Of a stretch of DNA of 64,000 nt, positions 10,628 through 20,882 are shown piece after piece (positions within the stretch are counted from its first letter, which is position 1; every line of letters begins with the position of its first letter). This stretch comes from Avena insularis. Its lineage: Eukaryota; Streptophyta; Magnoliopsida; Poales; Poaceae. Location: NCBI GenBank assembly GCA_023614405.1, contig CM042692.1, forward strand, positions 118,103,503 to 118,167,502, in the 5' to 3' direction. The notes beneath the pieces were generated by a model, which did not search any database, was not told where the DNA came from, and saw only the letters and a list, made by a program, of their open reading frames with translations. A program made the translations under genes and the position numbers.

Positions 10628-11428
10628 TCATTGGTCACCCTCGCGCACCTTCTTCAGTTCCTTCAACAGATCCGCAATGCAGTACTCTAGCTTCTTCTTG
10701 TCTTCCCTGAGCTGATCCCTCTCCTTTTCTGCATTACGAATCAGCAACCTGTGACTATCCTGAAGCTTCTCTGCAGTTCCAATAACCAAGCTCCCATTGA
10801 TTCTGTCACTTAGCTCTGACTGCAAATTCTCGATTTCTTGTTCCAGCTTCTTATTTCGTACCGACAGCTTGTAATTTTTTTAGCTGCATCACAAGCATCA
10901 GTGAATCTCCCCAACCTTTCCAACTCATACATCTCCCATAACTGAGCCAAACATTTCTTAAGTGCATCTGGCCACTCAAAATCCACCCACTCTACTGCTT
11001 TACACACCGGGCCAACCTAAAAAACACACACTGTAGTGTTATGAACATACACGATACATTTTTCTTCATGTCACCGTTGCACATAATGTAAACAAACCTG
11101 ATTTGTGCAGCCCAAAATCCTTCTCCCAGTGTTATAGCCTTCGAATGCAACATATCTCCTCAGTTTTAGCCCATGGTCACATGGCACTTCTCCATCGAGA
11201 TCTAGGCCCTCCCATTCGGAGTCGTAGATCATCCGTGGTACCTAACATAAATGGAAAGCTGGAATTGAACACGATTGCATGCACATATGGAGCTCAGATC
11301 GAGAGATTTACCATTGCCTAACCCTAGCCCGAGAAAATAGAGGAACTCACATCATGGAAGGAATACTCAATGTCGGAGAGAAGGCTGTCGCTGCTTGACT
11401 GGTCGTCCTCGTCGTTCAAAAACATCAT
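10628..11428 (-). pseudogene. GRF-type zinc-finger / coiled-coil protein gene, one frameshift
   Basis: Three exons read on the minus strand: 11428-11351 (26 codons from ATG, Asp/Ser-rich), 11241-11098 (48 codons), and 11016-10628. Exons 1 and 2 have GT donors and AG acceptors and stay in phase. Exon 2 carries CDHG and GRRILGC, and exon 3 opens with a Cys shortly before a V-W-x-D-F-E-W segment: the spacing of a GRF zinc finger, a small nucleic-acid-binding module. The C-terminal part is Lys/Glu/Leu-rich coiled coil. At a run of seven T (10875-10881) the frame shifts: the original frame ends at 10810, while the shifted frame continues the coiled coil to a TGA at 10628. A 1-nt indel or sequencing error in the homopolymer explains this. 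If the run is a sequencing artefact, the gene is intact. Similar GRF genes are common and poorly understood in grasses. Confidence 0.6.
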
Positions 11429-11469
11429 GGTGAATGGGTCGTCACCGGCGATGGCGTTGGAGTCGGTGA

Positions 11470-11485
11470 GGGGGAGAGAGAGAGA
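11470..11485. repeat. (GA)n microsatellite upstream of GRF gene
   Basis: A short GA run just upstream of the first ATG of the minus-strand gene, in the presumed 5' UTR. GA/CT runs are common in grass 5' leaders. Confidence 0.6.
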
Positions 11486-11624
11486 GCAGCTCTTCTACCG
11501 CTGCAACAATGACTAAATTGGCATGTTACAATAGTTTAATGGATACCGTGCCCTTTCCCTGGATTACTGTCTCCTGCCTAATATAGATTCTCCTCATACA
11601 TTCTTATTTCAAATATTAAACTTG

Positions 11625-11642
11625 TACTCCCTCCATCCCAAT
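11625..11642 (+). mobile_element. Stowaway-like MITE end, partner not found
   Basis: The motif TACTCCCTCCATCCCA matches the usual terminal inverted repeat of grass Stowaway elements. No matching opposite end was seen in the next few hundred bases, so it is a fragment or has been overwritten by the adjacent tandem repeat. Confidence 0.4.
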
Positions 11643-11696
11643 TTCTTTGCTTAATGAAAACATACCAGTATATTACATCATCTAAAGAAACAAAAT

Positions 11697-12245
11697 GATG
11701 TTAACTACAAGGTACTTATGCATCACTTGTTCAGTCATGGTTTCACAAAACATTACATTACAATCTCTCAACAAACATAATCACATCATGGTTTCACAAA
11801 ACATTACATTACAATCTCTCAACAAACATAATCACATAAACAAGTATATTACATCAAATCAAGAAACAAAATCATGTCGACTACAAGCTACTTACGCATC
11901 ACTTGTCCAGTCATGGTTTCAAAAAACATTACATTACAATCTCTCAACAAACAAAATAACAGAAACATGTACAGTATATCATCTCAAGAAACATAATCAT
12001 GTCAACTACAATGTATTTATGCATCACTTGTCCAGTCATGGTTTCACAAAACATTACATTACAATGTCCCAACAAACATAATAACAGAAACAAGTACGGT
12101 ACATCATCTTAAGAAACATAATCATGTCAACTACAATGTACTTATGTATTATTACAACAACGATGGTTTCAGCGAGTGACATGTCCGAAAATCTCAACAG
12201 CTCGCACAACATTATATCATAATCTCTGAACAAACATAATCACAG
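11697..12245. repeat. Tandem repeat, ~124-bp period, about four units
   Basis: The phrase TCATGGTTTCACAAAACATT recurs near 11735, 11786, 11911 (one change) and 12034, with a decayed copy near 12160. The main spacing is 124-125 bp; the first interval is 51 bp, a partial unit. The array lies downstream of the minus-strand gene at 12407-13091, so it may be in its 3' UTR. The plus-strand frame across it is a product of the repetition and not a gene. Confidence 0.75.
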
Positions 12246-12406
12246 AAACACGCTCTAAATGCAACAACAATCAATATTACAAATACATGCAGGGGAACAC
12301 CACAGTCCATATGACAAGCCTAGGGTTGCAGCTCTCATCAGATCTCATCAACGTCGACCACCTCATTCTGTTCAGCCACTATAGGGGCCTCTACATCCAC
12401 TATAAC

Positions 12407-13091
12407 CTATTCAACAACATCAGAGATGGTACCAAGGAAGATCACCTTCCTGTTTTGCTTCTTTCGTTGCATAATCTGCATAAGATCTTCAGTATCCAAA
12501 ACATCTATGAATTGCTGCTTCTTATGATGCCACCACCGGATTTGTGCCATCTCCTTAGGGCCAATATTGATTTTCTTACCGATCATCTCTCTCATTTCAT
12601 CAAGAGTTATGTTTTTGGACTCGACAGTGATCTCCACAGTACATGACGAAACTGGCTTATTAAATCCCTCATCAAGTTTTGCCATGTATGAATCCACCTC
12701 TATGTGTATACTGAACTTATCTAGATCAGCATCTATTGGTCCGTATTCTCTAGGAGCAGAAGCATACATATCATCAATCATCGCTTCAACTTTCATCTTA
12801 TGATCAGCTGCACAACACTCCCAAACCATCTGAAGCTCTTGGGAGTGCTCAATTTGCTGATAGGTATCATTCATGTTGCACCACACCAATTTTGTCCTCT
12901 GTCTAGAACCCCAGGGAATCCTAGCGGCAAGCATATCTACCAGCTGCGAAACAAACACAACCTCTTTGCAATTCACAAGCAGATGCACATCTTGCCTGAA
13001 CACAAACCTCTCGCAACCAAAATCAAGTTTTGCATTGTACTGGCGAACATGAACTATGAACTCATATAGGTCCCTTGTATCAAAGCTGTGC
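12407..13091 (-). CDS. Last exon of an unrecognised protein gene
   Basis: An open frame extends from a splice acceptor (TTAG, then exon start at 13091) to a TAG at 12409-12407. The methionine at 13003 is internal, since coding similarity in style runs upstream to the acceptor. The protein is of mixed composition, with a conserved-looking segment rich in Trp, Cys and acidic residues in the middle and a basic Lys/Gln/Arg patch near the end. No catalytic motif is recognised. The in-frame TAG is followed by 24 further open codons, Val/Asp/Glu-rich, to a TGA at about 12335, suggesting the true C-terminus lay beyond the present stop. Upstream exons were not identified with confidence. It may be a grass-specific gene or part of a transposon. 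Confidence 0.45.
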
Positions 13092-13220
13092 CTAATTTGA
13101 TTAAAAAGGGGAACTTTTCAGTTCATTCGATTCTATTATGCCGTAACTAATCTACTTGTAAGATAAGGTACAAATAAGAAAAATTCACCTCTCACTCTTC
13201 TCCTGGTTTTTTTTCGAGAT

Positions 13221-13433
13221 CTAGGTGCCGCATCCGCCCAACTGAGCAGAACAATCCGTCACCGGCCTTGCTTTTATTTTCAACCCGCTGCTCGTAGGTA
13301 CCTTCGGAGCAGAATCCTTGCTGACCTCCTCTCTAACCGGGGTTGAAGACCTCGACGCTGCTTCGTGTTGAGCCCCAGAGTTTGGCCCCAACGGACCCGA
13401 ATCAGTCGGTGACGTAGCTACAACCTTCGGTGG
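13221..13433 (-). other. Ser/Pro/Ala-rich open frame, possible exon relic
   Basis: A 70-codon frame between two stops on the minus strand, without ATG. The composition (Pro, Ser, Ala, Lys, few hydrophobics) looks like a low-complexity protein tail. It lies upstream of the exon at 12407-13091 and could belong to the same gene or to a lost element. Weak evidence. Confidence 0.25.
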
Positions 13434-13503
13434 CTAAGAAGAGTGACCGGCGAAGAAGTGGCACAGCAGGAACTATTGTAACGGAATATCCTGACTTAAC
13501 AGG

Positions 13504-13586
13504 CGCGATTTGAAAATATTGGGTTTGGCCATCATTCACTCGAAACACCCCTCTCAGCAATTGGCGCCCCAACTTTTCAAATCGCG
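13504..13586. repeat. 13-bp perfect inverted repeat with 57-nt spacer
   Basis: CGCGATTTGAAAA at 13504-13516 is matched by its reverse complement at 13574-13586, and pairing continues imperfectly inward. No known element was recognised. Confidence 0.55.
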
Positions 13587-13649
13587 GTGATTAAAATCAA
13601 CTCTGGTACCACGTTGCCTGGGTGCCTCAACTTTTGGGCCGCAAAGTGA

Positions 13650-14912
13650 TATTCTCATGGGGGGTTCCACCAGGGGGTGTGGGCTCCCTGGTGCTCCACC
13701 GACCTTGCCCCTTCTCCTATAAAAGCTTCCCGGGACGAAAACCCTAAGTACTCGATCAAGGACCGAATCAGAAATCCACGGAAGAGTCTGTAGCCGCCGC
13801 CATCTCGATCCCCAGATCGAGGGGATCGGAAGCTCTTCCCGGCACCCTGCCGGAGCGGAGAGATCACTCTGGAGGCCTTCTTCATCACCATGTCTGCCTC
13901 CGGTGTGATGCGTGAGTAGTTCATCCCTAGACTATGGGTCCATTTAGTTGCTAGATCGTTGGTTCTCCTCATTTGTGCTATCGTGTTTAGATCTTGTGAG
14001 CTTCATTCACGATCAAGATCATCTATTTGTAATCTTACATGTTGTGTTTGCGGGCATCCGATGGATAATGAGATACTATTTCAGATTGATTATTGATTCT
14101 ATCATGTCTATGTTATTTGTGATCTTACATGCTTTCCATTGTTAGTTGCTATCTTGGCCAAGTAGATGCTAGCAACTCCAAGAGGGAGTATTTATGCTCG
14201 ATAGTGGGTTCATGCCTCTAGTAATCTGGGGAAGTGACATGAATCTCTAATGTGCTAGATGTGCTATCGCTACTAGGGAGAAAACATCAATCCTTTGTCC
14301 ATAGGGCAATCGTATTGTTTACTTTACACACTTTGCTTAATGCAATTATCTGTTGCTTGCAACTTAATACTGGAGGGGGTTTGGATGATAACCTGAAGGT
14401 GGATTATTAGTCATACATGCTGTTGGATTACGGTCTATGTATAATGTTGTAATGCCCAATCAAATCTCGTAGGAGTCAAGATGATTAGTATATGCATGGT
14501 ATGATTTCTTGAGTCTGTCAATTGCCCTGCTGTAATTTGTTCACCCAACATGCTATTTATCTTAAGAAGAATCACCTCTAGTGAACTATGGACCCTAGTA
14601 CATTGTTTTGCCATTGATATACCATCAACTATTTACTGTTTACTTTCTGCAAGCAATTACTATCTTCCACAAATTACGTTTAATCCTTTGGGTTTAGCAA
14701 AACCAGTGAGATTGACAACCTCACTGTAGGCTGGGGCAAAGTTCTGTGGTTGTGTTGTGCAGGATTCCAAGTTGGTAATAACACCTTGGGGTTGTTTTCT
14801 AACTCCTACTGGTTCGATAACCTTGGTTTCATAACTGATGGAAACTTGCTGTTGTGCTCATCATACCTTCCTCTTGGGGTTCCCAACGAGATCAACGTAT
14901 CCTGAGCCATCA
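13650..14912 (+). mobile_element. LTR fragment C, Sabrina-like
   Basis: This matches the downstream two-thirds of the LTRs of A and B: GC-rich segment, TATA box, leader, and the terminal GAGCCATCA at 14912. The upstream third, with the expected TGATACG start, is missing at about 13650, and no primer-binding site or gag follows. It is therefore a 5'-truncated solo LTR or the remains of an element cut by deletion. Confidence 0.7.
13718..13724 (+). promoter_or_regulatory. TATA box of LTR fragment C
   Basis: TATAAAA lies in a GC-rich context at the place where the other LTRs of this group have TATAAG (A 22763-22768 and 38765-38770). Confidence 0.5.
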
Positions 14913-15368
14913 TGATTACATAGTCTATAAGGATTACATTTCAATTTCTTACTGAGGCCAATGATTTAAATTTTCCCAAAAGAGTGCATGATTTTATCAT
15001 AATTTTTTTCATTAAAATGTACATGAATATTGTTTGATTCTTGTTATTATTCTTAATACAAAATTTAGGAAACACATGATTACAATGTATGAACTAGAGA
15101 TGATATGTGAACTAAAATTATCAACTTCAAATATTCTCTTATATATGTTGTCATTCATGTTCATAAATTTCAATGCTTGAGTTGTATTTCAATTAAATCA
15201 TTCAGGGCATGTTTAAGGATCTCCATAGGATATTTGTAGGATAAATTCCCATAAGAAAATTTTCTATGATGGTTGTTTGATTTGTAGGATATATAGAATC
15301 CTTTGTTTTTCTATCCTACAAATCAAACAAGACCTTATATGAGTTCTTATGTACTTAAAAATCCACAG
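14913..15368. other. AT-rich sequence with one strong hairpin
   Basis: No coding sequence seen. It may be intron or upstream sequence of the zf-XS relic. A hairpin lies at 15273-15330. Confidence 0.4.
15273..15330. repeat. 19-bp perfect inverted repeat hairpin
   Basis: TTGTTTGATTTGTAGGATA at 15273-15291 pairs perfectly with 15312-15330 across a 20-nt loop. It resembles the core of a small MITE; outer ends were not defined. Confidence 0.6.
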
Positions 15369-15653
15369 GAAGAATCTGATGACATGGGTAAAAACAAGGA
15401 CTCCAGGTACAACAAGAGCCGATATGTACTAAGGCGGTTGTGAAGTGGGAAAATTCGTTCCCACTATAATGGGAAGCTTATTTGCCCATTCTATGGAAAA
15501 GTCATCAACAATAACATCGACAACATGATGCAACACTCGGTGGGAGTTAATCGTGGCCACAACCGACAACACAAAGGCGAAGATCTTGGGGAAGCACACA
15601 TCATATGGAAATTCCTCCAGGAATATGTAACCCCTCTAGTAGGAAGATGCTGA
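15369..15653 (+). pseudogene. zf-XS zinc-finger exon relic
   Basis: A 95-codon frame follows a CCACAG acceptor and ends at TGA 15651-15653, with one internal TGA at about 15439. The second half shows the layout of the zf-XS domain: a CPF-x segment, a His-containing QH followed by a Gly/Arg-rich loop, then a hydrophobic helix. In zf-XS the first pair is usually CPFC; here the second Cys is Tyr. zf-XS/XS proteins include SGS3-like factors of plant small-RNA pathways, but this piece alone cannot be assigned to them. The internal stop and missing Cys argue for a pseudogene. Confidence 0.5.
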
Positions 15654-15935
15654 TGCCCCTACTCCTGTTTTAGTTTTTCTTTTGTTTAGTTATTCCCCCT
15701 GGTGGTGCATGTAAGACAATCTCCGCATTCTGTGGTTGCTCCTCCATTTAATAGTACCTTGTTTATTAATGTGATCTACTGCTTTATATGGAGTTTTTCC
15801 TTTAATTTGTGGAACCAAGTATATAGGCAAATTAGTTGTTATAATCTCTTTATGAAGTCTTATAATATATGTGTGCCTGCATGCAGATTAGTACTTCATC
15901 TAATCTCTGTATAAATTCATGGCTGCTGAATCATG

Positions 15936-16051
15936 TACTTCCTCTGATCCAAACTAATTGACTTAGATTTGTCTAGATTCGGCTGTATCTTGCTCTAAAA
16001 CATGATGAATCTAGAAAAATCAGAGTTAATTAATTTGGATCGGAGGGAGTA
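15936..16051. mobile_element. Stowaway-type MITE, ~116 bp
   Basis: The left end TACTTCCTCTGATCCAAAC and the reverse complement of the right end (TACTCCCTCCGATCCAAAT) form terminal inverted repeats with a TA at each edge. No coding capacity. Confidence 0.75.
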
Positions 16052-16073
16052 CTGTATTTGAAATGTCTATTCA

Positions 16074-16318
16074 TACTACCTCCATTTCAAAGCATAAGGC
16101 ATACTATATTTTTCCGAAAAGTCAAGCTACAGGATGTTTGACCAAACATTTAGAAAAACTATGAAGAATATATGGATACCATATAAAAGTATGTTTCATG
16201 ATGTATCAAACAATATGGATTTAATATTTAAAATATTAATTTATTTTTCTAAAAACTTGGTCAAACTTTGCTTGTTTGACTTCTGAAAAATGCCTTAAGC
16301 TTTGAAACGGAGGTAGTA
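16074..16318. mobile_element. Stowaway-type MITE, ~245 bp
   Basis: Ends TACTACCTCCATTTCAAAGC and its near-perfect reverse complement flank an AT-rich core containing the phrase GACCAAACATTT / GGTCAAACTTTG in inverted order. TA at both edges. Confidence 0.8.
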
Positions 16319-16350
16319 TAAGGCGTGTGTAGCGTGGCTAAGAAATTGGC

Positions 16351-16452
16351 ATGTCTAAGAAATTTGTTAGAGGCAGCTCTAAGAAAGTGAAATCTACTCC
16401 ATCATTTAGCACTAGCAAGGGCCCCAACAAGCATAAAAGAAAGAAACAATAA
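16351..16452 (+). CDS. 33-codon Lys-rich small ORF
   Basis: ATG at 16351 to TAA at 16450-16452, with an in-frame TAA just upstream. About a third of the residues are Lys or Arg, and the C-terminus is a basic cluster like a nuclear localisation signal, with Ser/Thr between. It could be a decayed last exon or chance. No partner found. Confidence 0.2.
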   Translation: MSKKFVRGSSKKVKSTPSFSTSKGPNKHKRKKQ

Positions 16453-17269
16453 AAAATATCTATCATACACTTACAGGTGGGGTTGTCTGCCGTTTGATTC
16501 CATACACATATCTCTAGGACTAGACTCCAGTCTAAGAAAAACTTAGCTAGACTTACCTCCTCCTCTGGTTAGACTTAGATATAAAGAGAAAAAGATTCTC
16601 GTAGACTCAGGTTTTTCACCACACTACACACACCCTAAGTCTCAGAAACTCATATTTTTATCATGACAAGATGCACCCATTTACCAAATAATGGAACATT
16701 ACCATCAAATGCGATGTGCTGAAGACCAAGCTTCTCGATCATTTCGCTTGAAACCCAAGAATGTTCATACATGACAACTCATATCACAAAGCAAGTATTT
16801 TCACAGGTTGGCAAAAAATCATGTCTACATTTTTGGATGGCAAGTAGTACACATTAATAGGATGCTTTGTGCAATTATTTTTCATCTTCTATGAGTTCTG
16901 TCGAACCCCGGTCAATTTCGATATCTTAACTATCTGATTACCTTAAAACATAATTCATGAGCAAGAAATTGGTTCTTCAAAAACTCCCGGTGGATTTTGA
17001 TATCTTGACTATCTGATTACCTTAAAACATAATTCGAATTTTTTAAAAGCAATCTATCATTTGTAGTTCAAATTATATATAATATTTTGGTTTATCGACA
17101 TAAGTCCATTTAAGTGACATTAGCCAGGAAGGTAGAAAATTCATGAACTTGGGAATTATCCATTAAACATGGTTCAATTTGTGTGAAAATAGCGTAGCAT
17201 TATTCTTGGCAATATCTTGTGTGGTTCATTCACAAAAGTTTATATTATGATATCAGTACTTTCTTTTTT
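16453..17269. other. Non-coding duplicated module, copy 1
   Basis: No gene. Segments at about 16660-16850 and 16900-17240 recur in diverged form and swapped order at about 19005-19170 and 18690-18960. An internal direct repeat of the phrase ATCTTAACTATCTGATTACC occurs near 16921 and 17002. Confidence 0.5.
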
Positions 17270-18120
17270 ACCTTACCACTATATAGTGTATGAATAACTT
17301 TGAATATTGACCGTTGTATCAAGACTCACGAATCCCAACATTGATAACCATTGGATCTTCTTCTCCATTCTATCATCTAAAAGATACTATTAATAGTATT
17401 TCTTACCTTATCTTACCACTATATAGTGTATGAATAACTTTGAATATTGACCATTGGATCAAGACTCACGAATCCTAACATTGCTAGCAGTTGGATCTTC
17501 TTTTCCATTGTAGCATCTAGAAGATACTATTCATAGTCGTTAGCACAATAAACGCTATGCACAAACCTCAAAACACACTTCTCCATCATTCTAGAATCTT
17601 CTCCATCATTCTAGAATCTTATCCGTCGTTTCTCTAGACCATATTACCAAAATTTTCAAGTATTAGGTATAGCTAATAAACGTTGACTTCTACATGATAC
17701 AAAGTACAAGAACAAAATATAAACTCATACTTTATAGATGTCGATCAAATTTATAATTTTTTGAGCTTTAGCTATTATATAATCTTACCACTATAGTGTA
17801 TGAATAACTTTGAACTTTGATCGTTGGATCAAGACCGGCAATTCCCAACATTGCAAAACCACTGGATCTTCTATCCATTCTAGCATCTAGAATATTCTAT
17901 TGATAGTGGTTAGAAAAATAAATGTTATGCACAAACCTCAATAAACACTTCTAGATAGTTCTAGAATCTTCTTCATCATTTTTCTAGAGCATGTTGAGTA
18001 TTAGGTAGCTAATAAGTTGATTTCTACATGATACAAAGTACAAGAACCAAATACGCACTCGATACTTTATGGACGTGGCTCAAAATTATAATTTTTTTTT
18101 AGCTTCACCTATTATAGTTT
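17270..18120. repeat. Imperfect tandem repeat, three starts
   Basis: The phrase CTTACCACTATA(TA)GTGTATG with the following TTGGATCTTCT starts near 17270, 17412 and 17784. Units 2 and 3 extend over ~370 bp each and share the phrase TTCTACATGATACAAAGTAC. Within unit 2 a 20-bp segment is doubled (about 17571-17612). No coding sequence. Confidence 0.6.
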
Positions 18121-19714
18121 TATATAAAAATAATATGTCATACTTCTATTATCTGATTCTCACGTGTGCAAGGCATGTGCAACTTACTAGCAATGATAGT
18201 TAACTAGTCACGTATTTACTCTTCGGGATTGTCTAGATCTTATGCGCTTAAGAACTTCTTATGTCTCACTCTACCGACTTCATACGCTAATTACGAGTTG
18301 AAATTAGTTGCAACTCATTATATTCCTAGTTATAACCTACTCATGTGTAACTCCTACATTGCACGAATAACAAGGTAAATCCAATGGGCGAGAGACGTGT
18401 TTGAGACATAACAAGTTCCCATGCGCCTGAGAACTAGCAACTCCTTTAAACTGAACCGACTTTACTATTTATTGTTCTTTATTGGCACCCACCTCCTTAG
18501 TTGTGAGCTCCATCGTGATCCCATCCAAATAGTTAATTGATAGGTGCCACCTAGTGCATATCTGGTTAAAAGTTAATGTTGACATGATTTGGGCCCTAGT
18601 AGTGCAAAAGTCTTTTGATTTTTGTTATTTCTTTGTTCTATTTTTCAACCAAAGTCAAAATAATTAGAATGCAAATTCATAGCAAGATGTTTAGTCGCTC
18701 AAAACTCTCGGTGATTTTAGATATATTTACTATATGGGTACCTTTAAAGGATTTTATGGAGTTTTTTTAAAACCAGTATATCTATCATTTGCAGGAAGTT
18801 CAAATTTGACCTAGTTTAGGTAATTGACATTGAGTCACTTAAGTGGGAAAAATTAGTTAGAAATCTTGAAAATTCATAGAACTTTGAAATTATCTATTAA
18901 TCAGGGTCCACTTTGTGTGAAAAATAGGGTTGCTACATTCTAGGCCATGTTCTGCACAATATTTATTTACTTTGGATAACTATATTTTTTTCATATAACA
19001 ATTTAGAAACTCGTATTGTTTACCATGCCAATATGGATCCATCTACAAAATATGTGCACATTACCAGAGCCCGAGATGTGGAGAGGACCAGAATGTTCAT
19101 ACTCTACATGGCAAGCCATATCTCAAGGCAAGTTTTTTCACAAGTTGTCCAAAAATCATGTCTATATATTTTTATGGTGAGAGGGGTGACTAGGTCATAA
19201 TAAGTTCTCATGCGCCCGAGAACTAGAAAATCCGTTAAACTAAACTGAGTTAACCTATCTAGAAAAAAGATATGAATTTACCGTTCATTGTTATTCATTG
19301 GCACCCACCTCCTTGTGAGCTCCATCGTGCTCCCACCTGAACAGGTGTCACCTGTAGTTCAAATCTGGTTAAAATTTGATGGTGACATGACATGGGTCCT
19401 ACCTTTCTGGGCACCACTACACGACATCAAACTCATTGCGCGGAAACTTACAAGAGGAGGAATAGATGCCTACGGCAATTCTCATTACTCCTTCTAGAAG
19501 AGCCAAACGAGTGCCTTTGACGAGATATCATTGATGATTCTAGTGAGGAGATTTCGCGTGCCTATATCCGCACAGCCCTGCAAGTCAGAAGCCATGTTAA
19601 GGACACATGGAAAATTTAGTTTTATCATGTCAAGATGCACCCGTCTACAGTAGTACCCATATCAGAATCCAACGATACTAATTATACACAATATAATAAA
19701 AATTTAGTTCCTTT
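18121..19714. other. Non-coding duplicated module, copy 2
   Basis: No gene. It includes a ~190-bp direct repeat pair (about 18410-18600 and 19190-19420, sharing GAACTAG and TTGGCACCCACCTCCTT) and the diverged second copies of segments from 16660-17240. Some open frames occur but none looks like protein. Confidence 0.45.
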
Positions 19715-19780
19715 ATTTATCTGGTCAAACTTTGCTATGGAATTCATGTATACCTTATTCCTTTGAAACAGAGGTAGTAT
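19715..19780. mobile_element. 3' fragment of a Stowaway-type MITE
   Basis: It matches the right end of the MITE at 16074-16318 (GGTCAAACTTTG ... TTTGAAAC-GAGGTAGTA) and directly abuts the MITE at 19782. Confidence 0.5.
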
Positions 19781-19781
19781 T

Positions 19782-19872
19782 TACTCCCTCTATTTCAAAA
19801 TACTACTAGCAAACCTTTCTAGCAAGTTTTTTTGTTTTCTAAATAATCTTACATTATGGATTGGAGGGAGTA
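19782..19872. mobile_element. Stowaway-type MITE, ~91 bp
   Basis: The left end TACTCCCTCTATTTCAAAAT and right end ATGGATTGGAGGGAGTA are inverted over the first ~9-12 bases, with TA edges. Confidence 0.65.
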
Positions 19873-20367
19873 CCAAAGATGGGCATATTATTATAACTCT
19901 GATATAGAGAGATCCATGAACTTGGTCTTAAGAAAGAATGTTCATTGGCCAGGTTGTGGAAGTACTATTAGTACTGTATGGTTTTTTTTGCAGAAGTTCT
20001 AAAAATTCATGTCTAGTACAAACACGGCGATTCTAACGGCACCATGACCTACCAGTCAAGTTTTTCTAATATACTTGATGACTGCCTGTATACGCATGTA
20101 ACAGTACATAGAAACATGCTTTAGTGGGACCGTAAAAATATCTATTGATATGTTGCTTAATACTACGAAACAATTTACAAAATTCTCGTTATTTACAAAT
20201 TGATCTCTTGAAAATGGTACTAGCAGCAGATATTCAAAAAATGGTAATTATACAGGATGTACCAGGATGTATTTTCTAAAGAACATTCACATCTACACCT
20301 TGGTAGTATACTAAGGTTGTTGCTTAACAAGAATAAAATCTCTCAAATATAGCACTAGCGATAGAGA
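19873..20367. other. AT-rich intergenic sequence, nothing recognised
   Basis: No coding sequence, inverted repeat or known element was seen. Confidence 0.4.
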
Positions 20368-20519
20368 TATTCTCTCCGTTTCAAATCAATTGACTCAATT
20401 TTATCTAAATATAGACATTTATATAGAAGTCTAGATAGATACATGCGTATCAAGATAAACTTGGTATAGATACATGTGTATCTAGAAAAAGTTTAGTCAA
20501 TTAATTAGAAATTGGAGTA
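20368..20519. mobile_element. Stowaway-like MITE, ~152 bp
   Basis: The left end TATTCTCTCCGTTTCAAATC and the reverse complement of the right end (TACTCCAATTTCTAATTAATT) form diverged terminal repeats around an AT-rich core, with TA at both edges. Confidence 0.55.
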
Positions 20520-20659
20520 CAAAAAATGTTACTAATTGTACATGATGTATCAGGGTGGACATGCACTCGGTACATAAAGTACCAGGTCCTACCCTCTTCT
20601 ACGTGTCATACCTTTTTCGAATATTGGAAATACGATTTTTATGCACTATAAAATTATGT

Positions 20660-20882
20660 ACCTTCTTCTAAGGGTCCCACATCATGTGGTCTCGGTGGCA
20701 GGCTGCCGACATATGTTTTATGTCGGCCAGGATAACATTGGATGAACTCCGTCTGGGCCAGGTCTGCCGTAAGTCGGCTTGCCTTGAGGTGACTTGGCCA
20801 GCTTACCCTTTGACCTTACCGTACCTCGTCTATCATGGCCATTATACCCCAGCATGACCCTACCCGGGGTTATCCCCCAACA
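20660..20882 (-). repeat. Probable 3' LTR remnant of element D
   Basis: Read on the minus strand the edge at 20882 begins TGTTGGGGGATAACCCC, a common start of grass gypsy LTRs, and is preceded by a purine-rich stretch (20883-20900). The far end could not be fixed because the other LTR is outside the window. Confidence 0.4.

Noticed and set aside
11695..12081. 128-codon plus-strand frame with repeated Asn/His/Leu-rich phrases
   Set aside because: It is translated tandem repeat, in the 3' flank of a minus-strand gene, with no independent sign of coding.
18161..18190. Possible Helitron 3' end (short GC-rich palindromic stretch followed by CTAG)
   Set aside because: The base after CTAG is C and not the expected T, the stem is weak, and no 5' end or Rep/helicase gene was found.
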